In this document: positions 22,900 to 29,870 of the stretch, piece after piece
Position numbering within the stretch: position 1 is the first letter of the stretch
Layout of the letters: the number at the start of each line of letters is the position of its first letter
DNA from: Candidatus Zemynaea palustris
GTDB lineage: Bacteria; Vulcanimicrobiota; Vulcanimicrobiia; Vulcanimicrobiales; Vulcanimicrobiaceae
Assembly (NCBI GenBank): GCA_003134695.1
Contig: PLCB01000043.1
Coordinates: 1 to 40,130, forward strand
DNA: 40,130 bases
Direction of reading: 5' to 3'
The notes under the pieces: model-generated
Seen by the model: only the letters and a program-made list of their open reading frames with translations
What the model was told of the DNA's origin: nothing
The model's database searches: none
Made by a program: the position numbers and the translations under genes

Positions 22900-23690
22900 G
22901 AGGACGCTGGTTCGGGGAACATCCCCATCGCGTGATAACCCGAGTCGACGAAGTGGACGTCGGCGGTCACCGCTTTCGAGAGATCGGAGGCGAGGTAGAC
23001 GGCCGTGTTGCCGATGTCCTCGGTCGTCACGTTGCGGTGCAGCGGCGCGGCGGCTTCCACTTTGCCGAGCAAGCTCTTGAAATCTTTGACCTGACGCGAA
23101 CTCGCCGTGCTGATCGGCCCGGCGGAGATCGCATTTACGCGGATGCCGCGCTCGCCCAGGTCGAAGGCGAGATAACGGACGATCGACTCGAGCGCGGCCT
23201 TCGAGATGCCGGCGATGTTATAGTTTGGGATGATCGCGGTCGAGCCTAGATAGGTTAGTGCCATGACGCTGGCGCCGTCGGAAAGGACGTCGACGAGCGC
23301 GTTCACCAGCGCGATCAGCGAGTACGACGAGATGTCGAGCGCAAGCGAAAAGCCGGCTCGCGAAGTCTTGAAAACCTTCCCCGCGAGGTCTTCTTTGTTG
23401 ACGAAGGCGATTGAATGAACGAGCGCGTCGAGTTTGCCATAATCGCGACGCACGCAGTCGGCGAGTTGGGCGAGCGCTTCGTCGGAGGTCACGTCGCACG
23501 AATAGGACTTCGCGCCGCCGAGTTCGGCCGCGAGTTTCTCGACTTCGTCCTTGACGCGTTCGCCTTGATAGATGAATGCCAATCGCGCACCGTGCTCGTG
23601 AAACTTGCGCGCGATCCCGGTTGCGATGCTCCACCGATTCGCAACGCCGGTAATCAATGCAGTCTTGCCGTCGAGTAGCCCCATGACCAT
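22896..23690 (-). CDS. fabI: Enoyl-[acyl-carrier-protein] reductase (NADH), FabI
   Basis: Last reduction of each fatty-acid elongation round. 264 residues. The atypical SDR motifs of FabI are present: GVANRWSIATGIA (cofactor loop), HSIAFV, TYLGS with Tyr147, and Tyr157-x6-Lys164 in NYNIAGISK, the catalytic pair. ATG at 23690 has GAGGG 9 bases upstream; an ATG two codons later is possible. It overlaps the epsilon-like gene by 4 bases, linking fatty-acid synthesis with acyl-CoA carboxylation. A 112-base gap precedes it, enough for its own promoter, although none is obvious. Confidence 0.95.
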   Translation of the reverse strand: MVMGLLDGKTALITGVANRWSIATGIARKFHEHGARLAFIYQGERVKDEVEKLAAELGGAKSYSCDVTSDEALAQLADCVRRDYGKLDALVHSIAFVNKEDLAGKVFKTSRAGFSLALDISSYSLIALVNALVDVLSDGASVMALTYLGSTAIIPNYNIAGISKAALESIVRYLAFDLGERGIRVNAISAGPISTASSRQVKDFKSLLGKVEAAAPLHRNVTTEDIGNTAVYLASDLSKAVTADVHFVDSGYHAMGMFPEPASS

Positions 23691-23802
23691 GCGTTATCGC
23701 CCTCGAGTTCCGGTGCCCTCCCGCTGCGCATCTTTTCAGGCTCATGGAGGGTCCAAGAAGCCACGGCGCTCGTCGCGAGGGCCACGGAGGATGGCGCAGT
23801 CT

Positions 23803-24498
23803 CTACGACACCATTTCCTCAATGATGCGGTCCGCATGGATTAGCGTGGTGTCCAGGAATGGGACGCCGCCGTATCCGGCGTCCGGCAAAATCAACGGCA
23901 GTTCGGTCCCGCCCAGAATGAGACCGTCAATGCCGTGCTCGTCGCGCACATGCTCGACGATCCTCAACAAGCGCTCGCGCGTCTCGGGTCGAGTTATCCC
24001 GTTTACCAGTTCGGTCACATACTTCTCGTGCACGTACGCTCGTTCGTCCTCACTCGGCGCGACGAGCGTGATACCGGCTTGCGAGAAGACATCATGATAG
24101 AAGCCGCCTTGCATTGTGAAGCGCGTTCCGAAGATCCCGAGTCGTGTGAGCCCGAGCGTCTGAGCCTTGGCGCGGGCCGCTTCGACGATGCTAATCATTG
24201 GAATGGGCGAGGCTTGGCGAAGCTCATCGAATACGACGTGGGGCGTGTTGGCGGCGATGAAGCCGAAGTCTGCCCCAGCGCGGGCAATGCTCCGCAATTC
24301 CGTCAGCAGGTAGTCCGCAAGTTCGTCGAGGCGGCCGGCGGCGACGAGCTGAAGAACCTTCGTGAGATCGACGCTGTTGATGAGGATGGGCGGGTAGCTG
24401 CCATCCGCTGTTCGATCCCGGTACATCGCAATGAGTGCGCGATAATACGCGATCGTAGACTCGGGTCCGAGGCCCCCGATCATCCCTGCCGTTTTCAT
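23803..24498 (-). CDS. Aspartate/glutamate racemase family protein lacking both catalytic cysteines
   Basis: 231 residues with the racemase fold: MIGGLGPESTIAYYR at the N-terminus, AANTPH (82-87) and LGGTELPLIL (195-204). Active family members usually have Cys in the first block (CNT) and in the second (GCTE); here Ala83 and Gly197 stand in both places. The E. coli broad-specificity racemase YgeA has Thr83/Cys197. Without either acid/base residue, ordinary two-base racemisation is doubtful; lyase, isomerase or binding roles are open. ATG at 24498 overlaps the upstream gene stop (ATGA). Confidence 0.85.
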   Translation of the reverse strand: MKTAGMIGGLGPESTIAYYRALIAMYRDRTADGSYPPILINSVDLTKVLQLVAAGRLDELADYLLTELRSIARAGADFGFIAANTPHVVFDELRQASPIPMISIVEAARAKAQTLGLTRLGIFGTRFTMQGGFYHDVFSQAGITLVAPSEDERAYVHEKYVTELVNGITRPETRERLLRIVEHVRDEHGIDGLILGGTELPLILPDAGYGGVPFLDTTLIHADRIIEEMVS

Positions 24499-25154
24499 GC
24501 GTCCTCCAACGATGGAAACGGCGCATGCACCTTGGCAAACGTAGAATAGGCCAGCTCGTCGTGGAGCAGGGCCTCGAGTGACGACTTGATGGGCTCAAAC
24601 CGATAGACACCGACAAGCAGTACCTTGTCACCGATGGCATTGGTGATGAATATCGTCGGGCGTAGATCGGCGCCCAGCGCCTCGAATTCGGCGGATGCCG
24701 CGTTCAGCCGCTGCGCGACACGAGCGTCGTGCAGCGCCGCGCGGATACGATCGTCTCGGAACCCGCTCGCCTCCGCCGCCACGGCAATCGCTTCCGCTTC
24801 ATGGCAGACCTTGCGACCATCGACGCATGCCGCCAGCGCCATCGCGCGCCGCACGGAGCCGTCCGTTACGCCCAAGAGTCGTGTTGCCTCAACCGCAGCG
24901 TTAGCGAAATACGATGTGCTATCGATGTCGTCGATCCACTCGGGATTGAACTGCCGTCCCGTGACGTAGGCGCATCGATCGTAGTACCATCGCTCTGCTG
25001 CGGGTGTATTTCCCATCGCACGCCCGCGCTCGATCATGGCCAGCTTCCACTCGAACTCTACACCAGCTGGATACTGGGACTCCAGTTGCGCTAGGGCATC
25101 CTCCGCAAGCAAACACCAGATCGAGAGAACGTCACCGTAGAACGTCAAGCGCAC
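24495..25154 (-). CDS. DsbA/FrnE-like thioredoxin-fold protein with a monothiol site
   Basis: 219 residues of the DsbA/FrnE/2-hydroxychromene-2-carboxylate isomerase group. The first strand YGDVLSIWC aligns with the FrnE CPWC site, but the first Cys is Ser11, leaving SIWC with Cys14 alone. A cis-proline strand (LRPTIFI) and the inserted helical domain are present. No signal peptide, so cytoplasmic; a glutathione-S-transferase-kappa-like or isomerase function is more plausible than disulfide formation. Two counted 60-base lines inside it (24541-24660) are 58 and 52% GC, lower than the counted line in pccB (63%), hinting at transfer. Starts 5 bases after pccB and is translationally coupled to the racemase-like gene. 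Confidence 0.8.
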   Translation of the reverse strand: MRLTFYGDVLSIWCLLAEDALAQLESQYPAGVEFEWKLAMIERGRAMGNTPAAERWYYDRCAYVTGRQFNPEWIDDIDSTSYFANAAVEATRLLGVTDGSVRRAMALAACVDGRKVCHEAEAIAVAAEASGFRDDRIRAALHDARVAQRLNAASAEFEALGADLRPTIFITNAIGDKVLLVGVYRFEPIKSSLEALLHDELAYSTFAKVHAPFPSLEDA

Positions 25155-25159
25155 CGAGG

Positions 25160-26728
25160 TCAGAGCGGAATGTTGCCGTGCTTGCGTTTGGGGCGCTCGA
25201 CGCGTTTGTCGGCGAGCATTCGTAGCGCGCGGGCGACGACCGCGCGCGTCCGGCTCGCTTCGATCACGTCATCGATGTAGCCGCGCTGCGCCGCGATGAA
25301 TGGATTCGCGAAGCGCGCTTCGTAGTCGGCTACCAACTCCGCGCTCTTCGCTTCTGGATCGGCGGCCTCAGCGATCTCGCGCTTGAAGATCGTCCGCACC
25401 GCGCTGGGCGCGCCCATGACGGCGATCTCCGCCGTCGGCCACGCGACGTTGTAGTCGGCTCGGATATGTTTCGAGGCCATGACGTCGTAGGCGCCGCCGT
25501 AGGCCTTACGCGTGATGACCGTGATCTTCGGAACGGTGGCCTCGGCGAACGCGTACAGCAACTTCGCACCATGTTTGATGATGCCGCCATACTCTTGCGC
25601 CGTTCCGGGGAGGAAGCCGGGGACGTCGACAAATGTGAGCAACGGAATGTTGAAGGCGTCGCAGAAGCGTACGAATCGCGCGGCCTTGATCGACGACGCG
25701 ATGTCCAAGACGCCGGCCAGCATCTTGGGCTGATTCGCCACGATTCCGACGGTCGTGCCTTCGATTCGTGCAAAACCGATCACGATGTTTTGCGCGAAGA
25801 GCTCGCCCACTTCAAAGAAATCGCCGCCGTCGACGACCGCGACGATCGCTTCTTTGATGTCGTAAGGCTTGTTCGGAGAATCGGGGATGAGACCGTCGAG
25901 CGTGGGACAGAGCCGGTCGGGCGAATCCTCCGACGCGTAGCGCGGCGGGTCGTCGAGATTGTTCTGAGGGATAAACGACAAGAGACGCCGCGTCTGCGCG
26001 CACATGTCGTCTTCGTCGGCGGCGACCAAATCGGTTACGCCGCTCTTGGTCGCGTGCGTGATGGCGCCGCCCAATTCTTCGAAACTGACCTCTTCGCCGC
26101 TGACGGTCTTGATGATCTCGGGACCGGTGATGAACATCTGTGCGATGCCTTCGACCATGAGGGTGAAGTCGGTGATCGCCGGCGAGTAGACGGCGCCGCC
26201 CGCACACGGGCCGGCGATCAGACTCAACTGCGGAATGACGCCGCTGGCCTGTACGTTGCGCCAGAAGATTTCCGCGTAACCGCCCAGGCTGACGACGCCT
26301 TCCTGAATACGCGCGCCGCCGGAGTCGTTGATGCCGATCATCGGAGAGCCGGTGCGCAACGCGAGGTCCATCACCTTGCAGATTTTTTCGGCGAAGACTT
26401 CGCCGAGCGAACCGCCGAGCACCGTAAAATCTTGTGAGAACAGGAAAACTTGCCGGCCGTCGATCGCGGCGCGGCCTGTGACGACGCCGTCGCCGAGAAA
26501 CTCGCGCTCGTCCAAGCCGAACGCCGTGGTGCGATGGAGCGCAAACATGTCGAGTTCAATGAACGAATCGGGATCGACCAGCGCCTCGACGCGCTCGCGT
26601 GCCGTGCGTTTTCCGCGCGCGTGCTGGCGTTCGTTGCTGCCGGGACCGCCCGGTTCGAGGGCCTGCGCGCGTTTCTCGCGCAGCGCTTCTATATTTGTGC
26701 GATGCGCCGGGGTCTCCGAACCGCTCAT
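25160..26728 (-). CDS. pccB: Propionyl-CoA carboxylase beta (carboxyltransferase) subunit
   Basis: 522-residue carboxyltransferase that moves the carboxyl group from biotin to propionyl-CoA or a related acyl-CoA. Characteristic stretches: [18 protein letters not shown] and [12 protein letters not shown] (crotonase-like oxyanion regions of the N half), and [20 protein letters not shown] and [10 protein letters not shown] (C half), ending in KRKHGNIPL, the usual C-terminus. The biotin-bearing partner is encoded at 20733-22508. ATG at 26728 lies 33 bases after the MIP18-like gene. Substrate choice (acetyl, propionyl or longer) cannot be settled from sequence; the mutase and epimerase argue for propionyl-CoA. 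Confidence 0.95.
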   Translation of the reverse strand: MSGSETPAHRTNIEALREKRAQALEPGGPGSNERQHARGKRTARERVEALVDPDSFIELDMFALHRTTAFGLDEREFLGDGVVTGRAAIDGRQVFLFSQDFTVLGGSLGEVFAEKICKVMDLALRTGSPMIGINDSGGARIQEGVVSLGGYAEIFWRNVQASGVIPQLSLIAGPCAGGAVYSPAITDFTLMVEGIAQMFITGPEIIKTVSGEEVSFEELGGAITHATKSGVTDLVAADEDDMCAQTRRLLSFIPQNNLDDPPRYASEDSPDRLCPTLDGLIPDSPNKPYDIKEAIVAVVDGGDFFEVGELFAQNIVIGFARIEGTTVGIVANQPKMLAGVLDIASSIKAARFVRFCDAFNIPLLTFVDVPGFLPGTAQEYGGIIKHGAKLLYAFAEATVPKITVITRKAYGGAYDVMASKHIRADYNVAWPTAEIAVMGAPSAVRTIFKREIAEAADPEAKSAELVADYEARFANPFIAAQRGYIDDVIEASRTRAVVARALRMLADKRVERPKRKHGNIPL

Positions 26729-26761
26729 GTGCGGCGACTTCGGAGCGCTAACCGACCAAGC

Positions 26762-27073
26762 CTACCAGATGCCGAGTTGTACCTTTACGTCGTCGCTCGC
26801 CATCGTACGCGGGTCCCACGGCGGCGTGAACGTGATCTCGGCGTTCGCTTTTGAGACGCCATCCATCGAACGTACCTTCGACTGAACGGCTTCTTTGAAC
26901 ATCGGACCGACGGGACACATCGGCGACGTCAGCGTCATTATGACGCTGACGTCGTCCTTTTGATCGCCGGCGATCTCGACGTCGTAGACCAAACCCAACT
27001 CGATGATCCCCAAATGGAGTTCGGGATCCTGGACGTCCTTGAGTGCTTCGTAGACCTCTTCGCGCGTTACCAC
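26762..27073 (-). CDS. MIP18/DUF59 family (SufT/PaaD-like) protein
   Basis: 103 residues: EEVYEALKDVQDPELHLGIIELGLVYDVEI, then TLTSPMCPVGP with conserved Cys53, and a C-terminal TFTPPWDPRTMASDDVK. Family members take part in Fe-S cluster assembly or delivery (SufT, MIP18) or in the phenylacetyl-CoA monooxygenase (PaaD). In this position, between molybdoenzyme maturation genes and the carboxylase, a role in inserting Fe-S clusters into the CoxS or IorA type subunits is a reasonable inference. ATG at 27073 is 6 bases after the mocA-like stop. Confidence 0.88.
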   Translation of the reverse strand: MVTREEVYEALKDVQDPELHLGIIELGLVYDVEIAGDQKDDVSVIMTLTSPMCPVGPMFKEAVQSKVRSMDGVSKANAEITFTPPWDPRTMASDDVKVQLGIW

Positions 27074-27079
27074 CGCGCC

Positions 27080-27682
27080 CTAAGACCTCGCCTTCCCATC
27101 GAATGGTTCCAGCCGGGCCACAAGCTCGCGGGCGCGATCGAACTCCTCGGGAGTGTCGACGTCAAGAAAGGGGGCGTCGTCGTCGATTTCGACCTCGACG
27201 CGGTGCCAGCGGGGATCGTCCCGCAAGAGCCGCAGCGTGTCGCCTTCCTCTAAGTTCGCGATCTCGGCGCGCGGACGGGGTCCGAAGACGACCGGGCGGC
27301 CGCCGATTCCGGCGCGCACCGGGTATGCGACGTCGGCCCCGCCGCGAGCCTCGACGATACGCCGAACGAGCGCTTCGTCGACCAGCGGCGTGTCGGCGAG
27401 TAAAACGACGAGCGCCGCTTCAGGCTCGGGGACCGCTGCATCGGCGAGAGCGAGCGAGCGCGTCATGCCGCGCTCGGGCTGGTCGTTGATGACGACGGTG
27501 AGATCCGGTCTCTTCGGAACCTCAGCCGCCAGGTCGGGAGCGATGACCGCAACCGTCGGAAAAGCGGAGGCCGCCGCCAAGGCGCGCTCGAGCAGCGTCC
27601 TTCCGCCGAGCTCGAGGAGCAGTTTTTGCGCGCCCATCCGCCGCGAGCGGCCGGCCGCTAGAATCACGCAGACCTCGCTCAT
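27080..27682 (-). CDS. MocA/MobA-like molybdenum cofactor nucleotidyltransferase
   Basis: 200 residues with the NTP-transferase N-terminus LAAGRSRRMGAQK (8-20), then NDQPERGMTRSL and LLADTPLVD for metal and substrate binding, and DVDTPEEFDRA at the end. The MocA-like pattern suggests conversion of Mo-molybdopterin to the cytosine dinucleotide form used by CO dehydrogenase and other xanthine-oxidase-family enzymes, matching the neighbouring cox genes. ATG at 27682 overlaps the coxG stop (ATGA). Confidence 0.88.
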   Translation of the reverse strand: MSEVCVILAAGRSRRMGAQKLLLELGGRTLLERALAAASAFPTVAVIAPDLAAEVPKRPDLTVVINDQPERGMTRSLALADAAVPEPEAALVVLLADTPLVDEALVRRIVEARGGADVAYPVRAGIGGRPVVFGPRPRAEIANLEEGDTLRLLRDDPRWHRVEVEIDDDAPFLDVDTPEEFDRARELVARLEPFDGKARS

Positions 27683-28119
27683 ACGAGCGCGGCGAGGTTT
27701 TCGGCGAATTGCGCGACGGTTTTTTTGGCGACGCCCTCGATCAGGCGTCCCCCGATCGAGGCGAGGAATCCGCTGATTTGCGCATCGCTTTGCAGCGTAA
27801 CGTGCGTCGTTCCGTTGCGTTCGGTCACTTGCGACACGACGCTGAGCCTGACGCCGCCGCGTCCTTTCGTGTCGTCACCTTTGACCGACATCGCGACGCG
27901 ATGCTCGCTCTCGTCGAGTTCGTCGACGGCGACGGTCGCGCGATACCTGACCTCCGCCGGTCCCACGTTCATTACGACCTTCGCGCGATACGTGCGATCG
28001 TCGATTTTTTCGGTAATCTCGGCGCCTGGGATGCAGGTCGCGACCCGCGCGATGTCCGTGAGCACCGGCCAAACGCGCGCGAGCGGCGCAGCGACGTCGA
28101 ACTCATCCTCGAACTTCAT
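27679..28119 (-). CDS. coxG: CoxG-type SRPBCC protein
   Basis: 146-residue START/SRPBCC-fold protein beginning FEDEFDVAAPLARVWPVLTD with IPGAEI, the standard CoxG opening. CoxG is associated with CO dehydrogenase clusters; in Oligotropha it helps attach the enzyme to the membrane, and a mycobacterial homologue binds menaquinone and carries electrons to it. The usual C-terminal anchor is absent in this short form. Translationally coupled on both sides (ATGA with the XdhC-like gene and with the mocA-like gene). Confidence 0.9.
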   Translation of the reverse strand: MKFEDEFDVAAPLARVWPVLTDIARVATCIPGAEITEKIDDRTYRAKVVMNVGPAEVRYRATVAVDELDESEHRVAMSVKGDDTKGRGGVRLSVVSQVTERNGTTHVTLQSDAQISGFLASIGGRLIEGVAKKTVAQFAENLAALV

Positions 28120-28916
28120 CGCGATGCTGTTGACGTTTGCGGGTGAACCGGTAACGAGCTTTCGCGCAGGCGCCCGCCGCTGCGTCCGGCGCGAAGGGCG
28201 ACGATCTCGGAGCCGATCGAGATCGCCGTCTCTTCCGGCGTTCGTGCGCCAATATCGAGTCCGATCGGCGCGCTGATTCGCGCGAGAGCGGCCTCACTCA
28301 CGCCGGCTTCACGGAGACCGTCGACGCGCGCCGCATGGGTGCGCCGGCTGCCCATCGCGCCGATGTAGCCGGCGGCGGTGCCGAGCGCGACGCGCAAGAG
28401 TGGAAGGTCGAATTTTACATCGTGCGTCAGCACGATGATCGCGGTACGATCGTCGACGCGCGCGCCGGAGAGAAACTCGTCGGGCCAGGCGACGACGACC
28501 TTGTCGGCATCGGGGATGCGCTGTGCCGTGGCAAAGACCGGGCGCGCGTCGACGACGGTGACGCGGTAACCAAGATACTTCCCGATGCGAGCCATCGCTC
28601 GCGAGAAGTCGATCGCCCCGAAGATGTACATGTCCGGTTTCGGCGCGAAGGTTTGGATAAAGATACGTGCTTCGCGAGCGATGGGGATCGGCTCGCCGTT
28701 TTCACCGAACGTGCGCAGGGCCGTTTCGCCGAGCGTCAAGAGTGCACGTGCTTCCGCTTCGACGGTCGCGTTCAAGCCGGTCGAGCCCAGGTCGCCGTGG
28801 GCGCCACGTTCGTCGACGATCAATTTCGTGCCCGTGGCGACGTCGTCAAGGCGCGTCGCAAGGGCAACCGGTTCGTCATTATGGAGCGCCGCCGCGAGCC
28901 GTTCGAAGATCGTCAC
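28116..28916 (-). CDS. XdhC/CoxF-like molybdoenzyme maturation factor
   Basis: 266 residues. An N-terminal XdhC/CoxI-type domain (about 10-75) is followed by a Rossmann domain with DMYIFGAIDFSRAMARIG, VTVVDARPVF, the PDEFL region, IVLTHDVKFD and YIGAMGSRRTHAAR. XdhC binds molybdenum cofactor and helps insert its sulfurated form into xanthine-oxidase-type enzymes. The N-terminal domain here reads LGSTGLNATVEAEA where the stand-alone paralogue next door has GSVSGGCVEAAVYEEA, so it has lost the conserved Cys. The two proteins probably act together on CoxL. The start is ATG 28916, 4 bases after the upstream gene. Confidence 0.9.
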   Translation of the reverse strand: MTIFERLAAALHNDEPVALATRLDDVATGTKLIVDERGAHGDLGSTGLNATVEAEARALLTLGETALRTFGENGEPIPIAREARIFIQTFAPKPDMYIFGAIDFSRAMARIGKYLGYRVTVVDARPVFATAQRIPDADKVVVAWPDEFLSGARVDDRTAIIVLTHDVKFDLPLLRVALGTAAGYIGAMGSRRTHAARVDGLREAGVSEAALARISAPIGLDIGARTPEETAISIGSEIVALRAGRSGGRLRESSLPVHPQTSTASR

Positions 28917-28920
28917 ATGT

Positions 28921-29235
28921 TTACCAATCGAGGCGCTCGACGAAAACGTGAATGGTGCCGCCGCAGGTCAAGCCGTGCTCGATCGCCTGTGCGTCGCTGA
29001 TTCCGTAGGTGACCAGGCGCGCGCGTCCGCCGGCGATCGCGTCCTGCGCCTCTTCGTAGACCGCCGCCTCGACGCAGCCGCCGCTGACCGAGCCGGCGAC
29101 TTCGCCGCGTTCGTTGACGGCCATCGTCGCGCCGGCATCGCGCGGCGCCGATTTTTCGACACCGACGACCGTCGCGAGCGCGACACGCTGGCCGCCGCTG
29201 CGCCAGCGTTCTACCGTGTCGAGTACGTCGAGCAT
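28921..29235 (-). CDS. XdhC/CoxI-type single-domain maturation protein
   Basis: 104 residues consisting only of the XdhC N-terminal domain: VALATVVGVEKSAPRDAGATM, then GSVSGGCVEAAVYEEA with Cys54, and a C-terminal LTCGGTIHVFVE. Both cysteines typical of the cofactor-binding region are kept. It is the first gene of the minus-strand block and divergent from coxS. ATG at 29235 fits the domain start; an ATG at 29325 would add a basic stretch lying in the promoter interval, so it was rejected. Confidence 0.88.
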   Translation of the reverse strand: MLDVLDTVERWRSGGQRVALATVVGVEKSAPRDAGATMAVNERGEVAGSVSGGCVEAAVYEEAQDAIAGGRARLVTYGISDAQAIEHGLTCGGTIHVFVERLDW

Positions 29236-29351
29236 AGGCGAGTGCTTCGCGCCGGCGCGGATCGCGCCCCGCGAGGGCAGTTCCGACCGGGGGCGAGGAG
29301 TTTGGCGGCCGGCACGGTAGCACATCTGCCCACCACTCCGGAGGACGAGCT
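29236..29351. promoter_or_regulatory. Divergent intergenic region between maturation genes and coxS
   Basis: The only gap between two oppositely directed operons, so it must hold the promoters for both coxSLM and the maturation block. It is very GC-rich, and I could not assign confident -35/-10 boxes in either direction. A GGAGG ribosome-binding site for coxS is seen about 8 bases before its ATG. Confidence 0.4.
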
Positions 29352-29870
29352 ATGGCGCGCGTTGAGGTCGAGGTCAATGGGACGCGGCACGAGTTGGAGG
29401 GTGTCGAACCGCGGCTGCTGTTAGTCCATTTCTTGCGCGAGCGGTTGGGCTTGACCGGGACGCACATCGGCTGCGACACGTCGAGTTGCGGCGCGTGCAC
29501 CGTCCTGCTCGATGGAAAATCGGTCAAGAGTTGCACGATGTTCGCCGTGCAAGCCGACGGTCGCGCGGTCACGACGATCGAGGGACTCGGTTCGAGCGCC
29601 GAGCTGCATCCGATGCAAGAAGCATTTTGGGCGCAGCATGGTCTCCAGTGCGGCTTTTGCACGACCGGGATGATTATGAGCGCGGTCGATTTGTTGCGCC
29701 GCATCCCGAACCCGAGCGAGGGCGAGATCCGCGCCGGACTTGAAGGGAATCTGTGTCGTTGCACCGGCTACGAGAACATCGTCGCCGCCGTTCGCGCCGC
29801 GGCCGCCGCACTCGCCGCGATGGAGACGCCGAAGACCATTGGCGAGCTGGTCGAAGTCGGAGGTCGCTAA
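29352..29870 (+). CDS. coxS: CO dehydrogenase-type small subunit, 2x[2Fe-2S]
   Basis: 172-residue electron-transfer subunit. The plant-type ferredoxin cluster is held by Cys41, 46, 49 and 61 ([12 protein letters not shown]) and the second cluster by Cys100, 103, 135 and 137 ([10 protein letters not shown] and [13 protein letters not shown]). It passes electrons from the molybdenum site in CoxL to FAD in CoxM. GGAGG precedes the ATG. Its stop overlaps the coxL start as TAATG. The S-L-M order seen here is the arrangement usually linked to form II enzymes. Confidence 0.96.
   Translation: MARVEVEVNGTRHELEGVEPRLLLVHFLRERLGLTGTHIGCDTSSCGACTVLLDGKSVKSCTMFAVQADGRAVTTIEGLGSSAELHPMQEAFWAQHGLQCGFCTTGMIMSAVDLLRRIPNPSEGEIRAGLEGNLCRCTGYENIVAAVRAAAAALAAMETPKTIGELVEVGGR

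Noticed and set aside
29753-29869. Upstream extension of the coxL frame
   Set aside because: Lies in coxS in another frame; TAATG at 29868 gives the expected CoxL N-terminus.
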